Positions 15,738 through 24,645 of a stretch of DNA of 31,361 nucleotides are shown here, in pieces. The position numbers and the translations under genes were made by a program. Positions within the stretch are counted from its first letter, which is position 1. Every line of letters begins with the position of its first letter. Origin of the DNA: JBEEMU01 sp043778315 (GTDB lineage: Bacteria > Bacteroidota > Bacteroidia > Chitinophagales > Saprospiraceae). The notes below the pieces were generated by a model. It made no database searches and had not been told where the DNA came from. It saw nothing but the letters and a program-made list of their open reading frames with translations. The DNA lies in the NCBI GenBank assembly GCA_043778315.1, contig JAYWGJ010000178.1, positions 1 to 31,361 on the forward strand. Reading direction: 5' to 3'.

Positions 15738-18700
15738 ATGACAAAAGAGAATATACAAACCGCGCTCCAGAACGCCCAAAAAAAACCGCAAAACCTCGAT
15801 TTTGCAACTGCCGCTTGTGCGCTTTTCCAACAATTAGGCTACGATACAGGGCGCAGCTTAGATTTGGGCGACGAGCCTTACGAGCAGTTCAAAACGGATT
15901 TTAAAGATGAAATTCCTAACTTTTTCAATGAAAAACTCGCGCTCGTCCACGAATGGCAAAGCATTGCTAACCTTTTTCAGCTTACCGAAGACGAAATAAT
16001 ACCGCAACATTCGCTTTTTGCTGCAAATAGTAAAGATACAGACCTCAAAAACTGGCAGTCCTACCTCTTTTTTGGTGTAGAACTTGCGGGCGAAAACTAT
16101 ACCCGCACTGCCCTGAGCGATATTACTCGACAGCTCAATCGCCTTTATCCTGCGCCCGTGACCGTCCTGTTTCGGTATGGCACAGGTAAAAACACGCGCC
16201 TAACGCTCGCCGTCACGAGCCGCCGACCGAGTAAAACCGACACTTCGCAAGTCGTGACAGGCAAAGTGACGCTCATTAAAGACATCAATTGTGCCAATCC
16301 GCATCGGGCGCACCTCGATATACTGAGTGACCTCGCGCTCACAAACCTCAAACCCGTCAAGGACTTTATGGAGTTTCATGCCGAATGGCAGCGCGTTTTG
16401 GACCTCAAAGAACTCAATAAAAAATTCTATAAAGAGCTGTTCAACTGGTACTTATGGGCGCGGCGTACCGTGCAGTTCCCCAAACCTGCTGCCGAGCCGA
16501 CCGATAACGAAAACATACAATCCGTAGCGACAATCCGCCTGCTCACCCGCCTTATTTTTATCTGGTTTTTGAAAGAAAAAGGCTTGGTGAGTGACGCTGT
16601 TTTTGATAAACAAAAAGTAATCACTTTGCTCAAAAATTTCGCTGCCGACAGCACCGAAATGGGCGAATATTACAACGGTATATTGCAAAATCTGTTTTTT
16701 GCAACCCTCAATTCGCCCTTAGATACCGATACAACCGACCCTTACGAAAAACGCCAATTTATAGAAGACGCGCAAAAACACGCCCGAAACTCCAAAGTTT
16801 ACACCGACCAGACCAAGTACCGTTGCGCCGACCTGTTTGTCGACAAGTCCACCGCGATAGCCGCTTTTGCTGCCGTCCCCTTCCTCAACGGCGGCTTATT
16901 TGAGTGTCTCGACAAACGCGAAGGCAGCACCGAAACCCGTTACGACGGCTTCTCGAACACCAAAACCAAGCGCGCAACCGTGCCGAACGCCTTGTTTTTT
17001 GGCGCAAGCACTCAAGATTTTTCTGCCGACCTCGACGACAAAAAACAAAACAAAGTTGCCGTGCGCGGCATCATTGATATACTCGACAGTTACAAGTTTA
17101 CGATACAGGAAAACACGCCGCTCGAAGAAGAAATCGCGCTCGACCCCGAGCTGCTCGGCAAAGTGTTTGAAAACCTGCTTGCGTCCTACAATCCCGAAAC
17201 GAAAACGACGGCGCGTAAGCAAACAGGTTCGTTTTACACGCCCCGCGAAATAGTAGATTATATGGTGGAGCAGTCGCTGAATGCGTATTTAGACGTTGAT
17301 ATTCAAAACGCAGATGCTAGGTCGCAGGAGGACAATTTGGCGTTAATCAAAAAAATATCCGACTGCAAAATACTCGACCCCGCTTGCGGCTCGGGCGCGT
17401 ACCCGATGGGTATTCTGCACAAAATGGTGGATTTGCTCCGACAATTAGACCCCGAAAACCAATACTGGCGCGCCGTGCAGGAGCAAAAAGCAAGCGACGA
17501 TACCAAAAAGGCGTATGGCGAACACGATACCGCCGAACGCCGCAAACGACTAGACTACATAGAGCAGGTTTTTACCGAAAACACCAATAATCCCGACTAT
17601 GCGCGCAAACTTTTTTTGATTGAAAACTGCATTTTTGGCGTGGATATACAAGCGATTGCCATACAAATATCCAAACTCCGCTTTTTTATCTCGCTCCTCG
17701 CCGAGCAGAACACCGACGATACGAAGCCGAACCGTGGCATTCTTTCTATGCCAAACCTCGAAACCAAATTCGTGACCGCTAATACGCTCATCGGTTTGGA
17801 AAGCAACAAAAATACACTGACCACCGAAAAAGTAGAGCGACTAGAAAAAGACTTGGACGCGCTGCGCGAACAACTCTTTTTTGTCAAAAAATACGCCGCC
17901 AAAAACGAACTCAAAACCAAAGAAAAAGAAACCCGCGCCGCCCTACGCGATGCCCTGATAGCGAGCGGTTTCGGCGAAAAAAATGCAGCCCTCAAAACCG
18001 AATGGAATCCCTTTGATGTCACCGCCTCCGCGCCCTTTTTCGATACCGCTACCATGTTCGGCTACGATATGAAAGACGGCTTTGATATTGTGGTGGGGAA
18101 TCCGCCGTATGTGGAGCATAAAAAGTTAAAAGCAATTTCAGCAGATTTAAAACGTATTTATACTAAAACCTATGCAGGAACAGCCGATTTATATGTTTAT
18201 TTTTATGAAAACGGGCTTAAATTACTCAATAGCAACGGTCATTTATGTTTTATTACGTCTAACAAATTTATAAAAACAGAATATGGCAAAAATTTGCGCC
18301 GCTATTTAGCAGAAAACACCATTGAACAAATCATTGATTTTACAGCTGTTCATGTTTTTGATGCCCTTGTTGCAAGTTGTATTGTATTAGTAGGACGTGA
18401 AGAACAAAAAGATAACAAAGTGATTTTTGTCAATACAACCGACGACTTTCAGCATTTAGGCGTAACTGATTTTGTTAAAAATAATACCATACATATAGAC
18501 CAAAACAGTTTAAATCCTGATTTATGGCTGTTGGAAAATGAAAATAAAAGTAGATTGAAAAGTAAAATTGAAACCCAATGCACGCTAATTGCAAATATAA
18601 AAGGCGTAGAAGTTTATCGTGGCGTTACAACGGGCTACAACCCCGCTTTTATCATTGATACGGCTACCAAAAATGAGTTGATTGCTGCCGAACCCCAAAG

Positions 18701-19595
18701 TGCCGATATTATAAAACCTTTGCTACAAGGGCGGAACATTCGTAAATGGAAATATAATTTCAATAATGAATATTTGTTGTTTATTCCATGGCATTTTCCA
18801 CTACATGAAGACGAAACTGTTAATGGTAATTCATTAAAAGCGGAAAATGCTTTAAAAAGTGATTATCCTGAAATTTATAATCATTTATCTGGACATAGAG
18901 AAGGTTTAAGTGGGCGTAATAAAGAAGAAACGGGAATCAGATATGAATGGTATGCTTTGCAAAGATGTGCAAGCACATATTATTCTGAATTTGCCGAGCC
19001 GAAAATAATATGGGGTTTGACGGCAGATAAGTGGGCATTTGCGTATGATGAATTAGGTCATTATTTACCAAGTAACGGTTATATTTTAACGTCAAAAACG
19101 CTAAACATCAAGTATTTATTAGCCTTGCTAAATAGCAATGTTTTAAAATATTATTTTAGTTTTATTGGTATAATGACTGCAGGCGGCGCATACACGTTAA
19201 AACACTCAAGTATTTTAGAATTACCCATCAAAAACATCTCCCTCTCCGCGCAAGCCCCGTTTATCGCCTTAGTAGAATATATTTTGTATTTGAAACAGCA
19301 AACCTTTGAGGCGGTGCATGACCGCATCATGTCGCCTTATTTTGAGCGCGTCCTCGACGGAATGGTATATGAATTGTATTTTGAAGATTTGCTCAAACAA
19401 CATGGGCGCGAAATATTGCAGTATTTAGGCGAACTGCCTGCACTCACGGCAACGATGAGCGACGAAGAAAAACTAAGCATCGTGCGCACGGTTTTTAATC
19501 GCCTATACGACAAAACGCATCAAGTTTGTATCAATTTGTTTTTTATGGATAGCATCGCCGAGATAGGATTGATAGCAAAAACAACCCGTATGTAA
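15738..19595 (+). CDS. N6-adenine DNA methyltransferase, Eco57I / type IIG-like (Class I SAM-dependent)
   Basis: 1285 aa. SAM-binding motif I DPACGSG is at 547-553, preceded by KQTGSFYTPREIVDYM, the usual lead-in of gamma-class N6 methylases. Catalytic motif IV NPPY is at 788-791 in VVGNPPYVEHKKLK. A TaqI-like target-recognition region extends to about residue 1160 (ALLNSNVLKYYF, GGAYTLKHSSILELPI), then a helical tail. The N-terminal ~450 residues include LTRLIFIWFLKEKGLV, common in large restriction-associated methylases; no PD-(D/E)XK nuclease motif is evident, so cleavage is probably supplied by the PLD helicase. It should mark host DNA as self. GC content falls sharply from about 18115 to 19220, across the recognition region. 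The ATPase starts 84 bp downstream. Confidence 0.9.
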   Translation: MTKENIQTALQNAQKKPQNLDFATAACALFQQLGYDTGRSLDLGDEPYEQFKTDFKDEIPNFFNEKLALVHEWQSIANLFQLTEDEIIPQHSLFAANSKDTDLKNWQSYLFFGVELAGENYTRTALSDITRQLNRLYPAPVTVLFRYGTGKNTRLTLAVTSRRPSKTDTSQVVTGKVTLIKDINCANPHRAHLDILSDLALTNLKPVKDFMEFHAEWQRVLDLKELNKKFYKELFNWYLWARRTVQFPKPAAEPTDNENIQSVATIRLLTRLIFIWFLKEKGLVSDAVFDKQKVITLLKNFAADSTEMGEYYNGILQNLFFATLNSPLDTDTTDPYEKRQFIEDAQKHARNSKVYTDQTKYRCADLFVDKSTAIAAFAAVPFLNGGLFECLDKREGSTETRYDGFSNTKTKRATVPNALFFGASTQDFSADLDDKKQNKVAVRGIIDILDSYKFTIQENTPLEEEIALDPELLGKVFENLLASYNPETKTTARKQTGSFYTPREIVDYMVEQSLNAYLDVDIQNADARSQEDNLALIKKISDCKILDPACGSGAYPMGILHKMVDLLRQLDPENQYWRAVQEQKASDDTKKAYGEHDTAERRKRLDYIEQVFTENTNNPDYARKLFLIENCIFGVDIQAIAIQISKLRFFISLLAEQNTDDTKPNRGILSMPNLETKFVTANTLIGLESNKNTLTTEKVERLEKDLDALREQLFFVKKYAAKNELKTKEKETRAALRDALIASGFGEKNAALKTEWNPFDVTASAPFFDTATMFGYDMKDGFDIVVGNPPYVEHKKLKAISADLKRIYTKTYAGTADLYVYFYENGLKLLNSNGHLCFITSNKFIKTEYGKNLRRYLAENTIEQIIDFTAVHVFDALVASCIVLVGREEQKDNKVIFVNTTDDFQHLGVTDFVKNNTIHIDQNSLNPDLWLLENENKSRLKSKIETQCTLIANIKGVEVYRGVTTGYNPAFIIDTATKNELIAAEPQSADIIKPLLQGRNIRKWKYNFNNEYLLFIPWHFPLHEDETVNGNSLKAENALKSDYPEIYNHLSGHREGLSGRNKEETGIRYEWYALQRCASTYYSEFAEPKIIWGLTADKWAFAYDELGHYLPSNGYILTSKTLNIKYLLALLNSNVLKYYFSFIGIMTAGGAYTLKHSSILELPIKNISLSAQAPFIALVEYILYLKQQTFEAVHDRIMSPYFERVLDGMVYELYFEDLLKQHGREILQYLGELPALTATMSDEEKLSIVRTVFNRLYDKTHQVCINLFFMDSIAEIGLIAKTTRM

Positions 19596-19679
19596 GTCAG
19601 AATACAGTAACTTATTTTGGACGCGTTCCTTACGGATAACTATCTTTATTTCGCGACATCTACATATAATAAAACTAAC

Positions 19680-21491
19680 ATGAAAATAATCCAAATAAAA
19701 ATCAACAATTACCGTGCTTTTTACGGCAATTATACCATAGATTTAGGCGAAAAGGGCAAAAATTTATTGATTTATGGCGAAAATGGAAGCGGCAAAAGTT
19801 CGCTGTATAAAGCCTTAGAAACAATAATGGCGGATAAGCCTATTTTAGAACGGCATTTATTTGCAACAGAAAACGAGCTTGTTAGTATTTCGCTTGATGT
19901 ACGCGACCCTGTAAGCGGAAATAAACTTAGTATCGACTTTTTCGCACCGAGCCTACGCACCACAGATGCTTGGGCTGTCACGCTATTGAAGAATGCGAAC
20001 AAAACCAAAGGTTTTTTAGATTATAAAGTGCTTTTGCGCACTTACCTAAATCATACCGACACGGTAGATTTGTTTGACATCTTGCTCAACGGCATTTTAT
20101 TCCATACACAAAACAAGGTGTTTGATTTTGGCGTAGGCATCGGCGAAAAATGGGCGCAATTACGCGATAGTATGAGTAATGTAAGGCAAAGCGAGCGGAT
20201 ACAAACCGAAAATAAAACAGGGTTAGGGTCGTTCAATGATGCACTTCGAGCAATTTTAGACGAAGTAGAACGGGATACGAATGCTTTTTTGTCTAAATTT
20301 ACTCGAAATAAAAATTTGCAAGTTCGTTTTGTATTTCGTGGCGTAAATTACGAGAAAAGAAGCGTTTATAACGGCAATAGTATAGAATTGAAAGTCGATT
20401 ATTATGATAAAAATATCAAACACCAAGATTTTTTGAATGAAGCGCGGCTTTCTGCCTTAGCCATAAGTTTGTATTTGGCGTGTGTTAAAAACAATCCGCA
20501 AGATGTAAACGGACTTAAACTGATGTTTTTAGACGATATTTTTATTGGCTTAGACACCTCAAACCGACTGCCGTTATTAGATATATTGAACGAAAGTTTT
20601 GCAGATTACCAAATATTTATGACTACCTACGATAAAAATTGGTATGAAGTAGCAAAGCAAAAATTTGAAAGCAAAGCATCAAATAATTGGACCTATTTGG
20701 AAATGTATATTGACGATATTTCGCATGATTTTGACGTGCCATGTCTTTTGCCACATAAAAGTAAAATAGAAAAAGCAGAACATCATTTACATATACACGA
20801 CTATCGGGCTTGTGCCGTGTATTTGCGAACACAATGCGAAGCGCAATTAGAACGAATATTGCCTACAAAATATAAAAATAAAACAGATAAAAATCAAGAT
20901 CCAAACTTTGAAACAAAATCACTAATTTTAAATGATTTGCTTAATAATTTTACAAAATTTTGCGCAGAAGAAAATATCCCTTTTGACGCGTTTGAAAACT
21001 TGAAAATTTATAAAAATCATATTTTAAACCCTTTTGCGCACAATGATATACATTCGCCGATTTATAAACAAGAATTGATAGATACAATTAAAAGTTTGAA
21101 AAGCCTTGAAAAAATAAAAATTTCAGAAATTAAAACAAATCAAAGTAAGCATGGCTTTACTTTTACAGCAGAAAATAAAAGCGGCGATTCAATAGAAATA
21201 GCACTACAACAACGCGATGCTTGGACGTTTATAAAATATAGCGATGAGCTTTACAAAATTTCAAATGATACCAAATGCAGTTTATCGGGCTACAAGAAAA
21301 ATTTAGATGATTTTATCAAAAACGAACCCGAAAATCAACACTTTGATTCTATATTGAAATTGTATCATTTCGTTCGTGAAAAACATGATATAGAGCCTAC
21401 GCATGATTTATTAGATATTTTGCAAACAAGAGAGCGTGATACTTCTAAATTGCCCAAAAAATTAAAAGATTTGGTAGAAGGTGCAATTTGA
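19680..21491 (+). CDS. SMC/RecF-like AAA ATPase, third gene of the restriction-like operon
   Basis: 603 aa from the ATG at 19680; an in-frame TTG at 19617 would add 21 residues with no family character. The N-terminus IIQIKINNYRAFYGNYTIDL is typical of RecF/SMC heads. Walker A GENGSGKS is at 33-40, an ABC-type signature-like ARLSALA at 255-261, and Walker B FLDDIFIGLD with D285/D286, where the usual catalytic Glu is Asp. TTYDKNWYEVA follows. There is no long coiled coil. The C-terminal ~250 residues form a separate helical domain (YRACAVYLRTQCEAQLERI and ILNPFAHND, somewhat HEPN-like but without the RxxxxH motif). Such ATPases accompany methylases in defence loci and may sense or license DNA substrates; the exact role is inferred. 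The gene is AT-rich compared with the start of the methylase. Confidence 0.8.
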   Translation: MKIIQIKINNYRAFYGNYTIDLGEKGKNLLIYGENGSGKSSLYKALETIMADKPILERHLFATENELVSISLDVRDPVSGNKLSIDFFAPSLRTTDAWAVTLLKNANKTKGFLDYKVLLRTYLNHTDTVDLFDILLNGILFHTQNKVFDFGVGIGEKWAQLRDSMSNVRQSERIQTENKTGLGSFNDALRAILDEVERDTNAFLSKFTRNKNLQVRFVFRGVNYEKRSVYNGNSIELKVDYYDKNIKHQDFLNEARLSALAISLYLACVKNNPQDVNGLKLMFLDDIFIGLDTSNRLPLLDILNESFADYQIFMTTYDKNWYEVAKQKFESKASNNWTYLEMYIDDISHDFDVPCLLPHKSKIEKAEHHLHIHDYRACAVYLRTQCEAQLERILPTKYKNKTDKNQDPNFETKSLILNDLLNNFTKFCAEENIPFDAFENLKIYKNHILNPFAHNDIHSPIYKQELIDTIKSLKSLEKIKISEIKTNQSKHGFTFTAENKSGDSIEIALQQRDAWTFIKYSDELYKISNDTKCSLSGYKKNLDDFIKNEPENQHFDSILKLYHFVREKHDIEPTHDLLDILQTRERDTSKLPKKLKDLVEGAI

Positions 21492-21511
21492 TGCCCTATT
21501 TTAGTAGAATA

Positions 21512-21550
21512 AAAACAAAAAAAGCCGACAAAACGCTCGGTTTTGGCGGC
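21512..21550 (-). terminator. Terminator of the toxin-antitoxin operon
   Basis: GCCG-A-CAAAAC pairs with GTTTTG-G-CGGC (21524-21550) around a GCTCG loop. On the minus strand it is followed by TTTTTTTG, 15 nt after the toxin stop. Confidence 0.75.
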
Positions 21551-21564
21551 TAAAAAAAACGGTT

Positions 21565-21837
21565 TTACAAATCGGTGTAATGTCCACGACAAGAGATAAA
21601 CCGAACGGCATCAGCAGTATCGCTTACGATATAAACGAGTCTATGCTCGGCGTTGATGCGGCGCGACCAATACCCTACGAGTTCGTGCTTTAAGGGTTCG
21701 GGGCTGCCGTCGCCTTCAAACGGATTACGCGCTGTTTGCGTAATTAGTTTAAGTGTTTTGGCAAATATTTTCTTATCTGCCTCCAAAAAGTGCAATAAAT
21801 CTTGGTGCGCCTTCGGTGCATATACAATGTCCATCAT
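21565..21837 (-). CDS. yoeB: Txe/YoeB-family toxin (ribosome-dependent mRNA interferase)
   Basis: 90 aa. The block RNPFEGDGSPEPLKHEL, then WSRRINAEHRLVY and ISCRGHY is diagnostic for the YoeB branch of the RelE superfamily. Catalytic equivalents of E. coli YoeB E46, R65 and H83 are E47, R66 and H86, so the toxin looks active. YoeB cleaves mRNA in the ribosomal A site. Its ATG overlaps the antitoxin stop codon by one base (21837), so translation is coupled. It may stabilise the island or act as an abortive-infection back-up. Confidence 0.92.
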   Translation of the reverse strand: MMDIVYAPKAHQDLLHFLEADKKIFAKTLKLITQTARNPFEGDGSPEPLKHELVGYWSRRINAEHRLVYIVSDTADAVRFISCRGHYTDL

Positions 21838-22067
21838 CAGGCGGCAGGTTTTTCGATACCAAAATGACGGTACATATCTTCTTCGCTTTCGAAGTGAATA
21901 TAGTCTTCGTGGTTGCCGCTTTTGTCTTTTTCTATTGCCTCCAAAAGCGTAGGATTATATTTTACGGCATCGTCGGCGGCTCTGAACGACAAAACGCCTA
22001 TTGCTTGACAAAACGCCAAAACCATTTTTACGAGCGTCGGCTGATTGGTTTCTACTAAAATAGTCAT
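21837..22067 (-). CDS. Antitoxin of the YoeB module (DUF2683-like)
   Basis: 76 aa, encoded just before the toxin. It begins MTILVETNQPTLVKMVLAFCQAIG, resembling the DUF2683 antitoxin family rather than canonical YefM/Phd. The acidic C-terminal half (FESEEDMYRHFGIEKPAA) is the probable toxin-binding part. It presumably neutralises the YoeB-like toxin and may repress the shared promoter. The pairing is strong by position; the family name is less certain. Confidence 0.75.
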   Translation of the reverse strand: MTILVETNQPTLVKMVLAFCQAIGVLSFRAADDAVKYNPTLLEAIEKDKSGNHEDYIHFESEEDMYRHFGIEKPAA

Positions 22068-22111
22068 ATTGGTTTATTTTAGATGTATGTTTATTGTATT
22101 TACTTACAACA

Positions 22112-22119
22112 CAAAGATA
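22112..22119 (-). promoter_or_regulatory. -7 box for the toxin-antitoxin operon
   Basis: The minus strand reads TATCTTTG, matching TAnnTTTG, 45 nt upstream of the antitoxin ATG and inside the 112-bp divergent gap with the 495-aa gene. Confidence 0.45.
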
Positions 22120-22179
22120 CGGCTATTTTTCTGAATCGAAATAATTTTTTTAAAATCACTAATAATCTTAAAACTCAAA

Positions 22180-23667
22180 ATGTTAAAATCTAAATTTTCC
22201 CATTTACCGAGTCGCAGCGAAGAAATTTTGCCTATTTTGAAACAAAAATTTGGAGAAGCTATTGCTGAAAATATATTAGCTATCGTTTTGCACCAAACAG
22301 CAGAAGGGCTGTATGTAAAACTGATGCGCCTCGACGACGGTAAACTCGTAACCGATGAAATCGACCTCGACCATATTCCAAACGAAGCGTCTTACAGACC
22401 GAGACCTTTCCTTGACCCAATAGATATTTTTGGTAGAAATATAGAACGGTTTGCGGCGTTGAGTATCAACGATTTGCGCAAATACGTTTCTACCTATATT
22501 TTTAAAGTCGACGCTGCCCAAAACGCACATAAACGACTATTTTTTGACGTTACGATAAGCCCGTTTAAGGCACTTTCTAACGATAATACGATTGTGAAGG
22601 CGCGCTACCGTCGCCTTATCAGCGAAAAAGGTAAGAGTGAATTTTTGGGGGTTCGCCATTGTCTAAACGATAAAGGTGTACCAACAGACCATATTTTTTT
22701 TAATACGCACCAAAACGCCTATCATCTGGCAAATCTGTTATTTGAGTGCATCACAGGCACAAAGGGCGAGTGTATTCGTCATCACCACAACTATTCGCAG
22801 AGTTGGGCGATGTTTTTGATAGGCGCGCCCAAAGCCGACGAAGCGGCGCAGGAAGAGGAGTATGTTGTTTATAGCAAAAATATATATATGCCGCATCAGG
22901 TATCGCTAACCGATATACGACAACCCGAAATAGAGCCGTCCAAAAATAAAAGGGAGTCTTTATTTTTACAAGAATCAAAAGCACCGCAGGCGGAAACGTT
23001 CGCAAAAGAAATTGATAATTTCGAGTTGGTTATCGGCGTACAAAACGGTTATGACCTGAGCGACGATTTGATATTTTATGCTATCATCAAACACAAGGAT
23101 TACGAAGAGTCGCAGTATTTAACGATAGCTTCTTTCAAGTTTTCTACACCAGACAAATTAGCGTATGCTACAACAAATAATAGCAAAGAATTAGAGCGTA
23201 TCATCAAAGAGAACGCAACAAATAAATTTTTGGGAGCAATATACAATTTCAAAAAACTATACTCGTTGTTACGCAATAAAAAATGGGAAGGTTTGCGCAA
23301 AGAACAAGCGTTTGCAGCAGTTTTTTTGGATATAAAAGATAAAAATAGAAGTAAAACAAGTAATGATACAGATGACGGCTTAAAAGCTGAAATTGACAGA
23401 GACGTTCGCTCGGCAGACGATTTTTTATTGAAACGACCGTATGCAGACCGCGAAGATTTTGCGATGCTTATCGATTTCATTATTTACAACAATCGCTTTG
23501 CTTTACATACTTTCGGGACAAACCGCGAGCGATACGAAGCCGTTTTAGTCCAAAAAGACACTTACAAAAACGTGGAAAATCGGCTTCAAAAACTGATACA
23601 AAACGACGAGGTTTTATATCCCTATCTACACGACCAAATACAAACATTGAAGAAATTAAATGCCTAA
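22180..23667 (+). CDS. Unrecognised 495-aa island protein
   Basis: I do not recognise this family. The protein is 495 aa, soluble by appearance, without signal peptide or membrane segment. It starts LKSKFSHLPSRSEEILPILK. The middle has an ECIRHHHNYSQSW segment with three consecutive His (201-203) and an FFNTHQNAYHLANLLFECITG helix. A charged linker (IEPSKNKRESLFLQE) divides it into two parts. The C-terminal half has FAMLIDFIIYNNRFALHTFG and ends in a helical stretch. No nucleotide-binding, nuclease or HTH motif is obvious. It is divergent from the toxin-antitoxin pair and lies on the same strand as the helicase-methylase-ATPase genes, so it may be an effector or accessory of that system, or independent cargo. 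Confidence 0.7.
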   Translation: MLKSKFSHLPSRSEEILPILKQKFGEAIAENILAIVLHQTAEGLYVKLMRLDDGKLVTDEIDLDHIPNEASYRPRPFLDPIDIFGRNIERFAALSINDLRKYVSTYIFKVDAAQNAHKRLFFDVTISPFKALSNDNTIVKARYRRLISEKGKSEFLGVRHCLNDKGVPTDHIFFNTHQNAYHLANLLFECITGTKGECIRHHHNYSQSWAMFLIGAPKADEAAQEEEYVVYSKNIYMPHQVSLTDIRQPEIEPSKNKRESLFLQESKAPQAETFAKEIDNFELVIGVQNGYDLSDDLIFYAIIKHKDYEESQYLTIASFKFSTPDKLAYATTNNSKELERIIKENATNKFLGAIYNFKKLYSLLRNKKWEGLRKEQAFAAVFLDIKDKNRSKTSNDTDDGLKAEIDRDVRSADDFLLKRPYADREDFAMLIDFIIYNNRFALHTFGTNRERYEAVLVQKDTYKNVENRLQKLIQNDEVLYPYLHDQIQTLKKLNA

Positions 23668-23869
23668 AATTAGTTGATAAAACGCTCATAAAACGCACTT
23701 TTTTCCCCTATTTCAATCTAAAAACAACCAATAAATCAATGCAATAATGTCATTTTTGATTGACAAAGCAGTAACTTTTTTGTTTCACCTACTATATTTA
23801 CAAATGTGTAAATAATTGATTAATAAGTGGTTGTATTCACAAAATATAATCCCGCACGCTGTCGCGCAC
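23668..23869. other. 202-bp intergenic region, probable right side of the island
   Basis: AT-rich, with the inverted repeat ATTTACA-AATG-TGTAAAT at 23796-23813. No second copy of the tRNA-like sequence from 10603-10630 is seen, so the right attachment site is not identified. Confidence 0.5.
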
Positions 23870-24640
23870 CTACGAGCCGCTTTTTCTTCTGTGTAGCTCG
23901 GGTATCAATATGCCTACGGTCGCGCCCACCAGATAACCTACAATTACGTCGGTCGGGAAGTGCTTGCCGCCGTGCATACGCAGGTACGCAGTTGCGGCGG
24001 GTAGGAGCGCGGCGGTTGCCCATATCCACGGCGTTGCTTTGCTGTTCGGGTGATAATCGCTATATACTTTCGCGCTGAAAAACGACATGGAAGCGACCGT
24101 CGAAACGTGTCCCGAAAAGAACGAGAACCGCGCATCATTGTCTTCTTGCTCCGCTAACGGCGCGTTCGGATTATACACAAACGGTCGCGGACGCTGCACC
24201 AATTGTTTGGTGACGGTGGTGAGCAAATAATTGGTCAAAAAAGTTTGGGCGTACAGCGTAGCTACGCTTGGCGCGTCGCGGCGAATATCGGGGTCGGCGA
24301 ATAGGAGCGTCGGCGCGAGCGTGCCTGCCGCAAGCGTGAGGTCGCTCCATTTGCGTGCGTTGAGGTCGAGGTTTTGTGTGATTGGGCGGTCAAATGCCGA
24401 AATATCGCCTATGTTGAGTTGCGCCGACTGTATCTGCGCGGGCGTAAGCCCTGTGATACGCGGTGTCCAGACGTATTTATTGAGTATCGGAAACGCTACG
24501 CCCATGCCTATAATCGGCGCGTCTATCTGCCACGAAGTAAGATATACCGACCTGGCGGTCGTTTGCGCGACAGCGTAATTACTATTGTTGATTATTAAAA
24601 ATAATAATATAATAGGGCGAAAAAGGTAGGTTTTTTTCAT
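23870..24640 (-). CDS. PAP2-family phosphatase
   Basis: 256 aa with a signal peptide or first membrane helix (IILLFLIINNSNYAVAQ). The three PAP2 motifs are present: KQLVQRPRP, SFFSGHVS (Phe instead of the usual Pro before SGH) and RMHGGKHFPTD, which fits Rx5HxxxD. The C-terminus has LVGATVGILIPELHRR. Such enzymes remove phosphate from membrane lipids (phosphatidate, undecaprenyl pyrophosphate or lipid A) at the periplasmic face; the substrate is not determined. It starts 5 nt after the stop of the sensor-like gene and is the last gene of the GTPase operon. Confidence 0.88.
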   Translation of the reverse strand: MKKTYLFRPIILLFLIINNSNYAVAQTTARSVYLTSWQIDAPIIGMGVAFPILNKYVWTPRITGLTPAQIQSAQLNIGDISAFDRPITQNLDLNARKWSDLTLAAGTLAPTLLFADPDIRRDAPSVATLYAQTFLTNYLLTTVTKQLVQRPRPFVYNPNAPLAEQEDNDARFSFFSGHVSTVASMSFFSAKVYSDYHPNSKATPWIWATAALLPAATAYLRMHGGKHFPTDVIVGYLVGATVGILIPELHRRKSGS

Positions 24641-24645
24641 TCAAT

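Noticed and set aside
19617..19679. TTG start for the SMC-like ATPase
   Set aside because: The added residues have no similarity to RecF/SMC N-termini, while MKIIQIKINNYRAF at 19680 is a typical start.
11312..21491. BREX or DISARM assignment
   Set aside because: No PglZ, BrxC or BrxL for BREX, and no DUF1998 DrmB or separate DrmA/DrmC for DISARM within the window.
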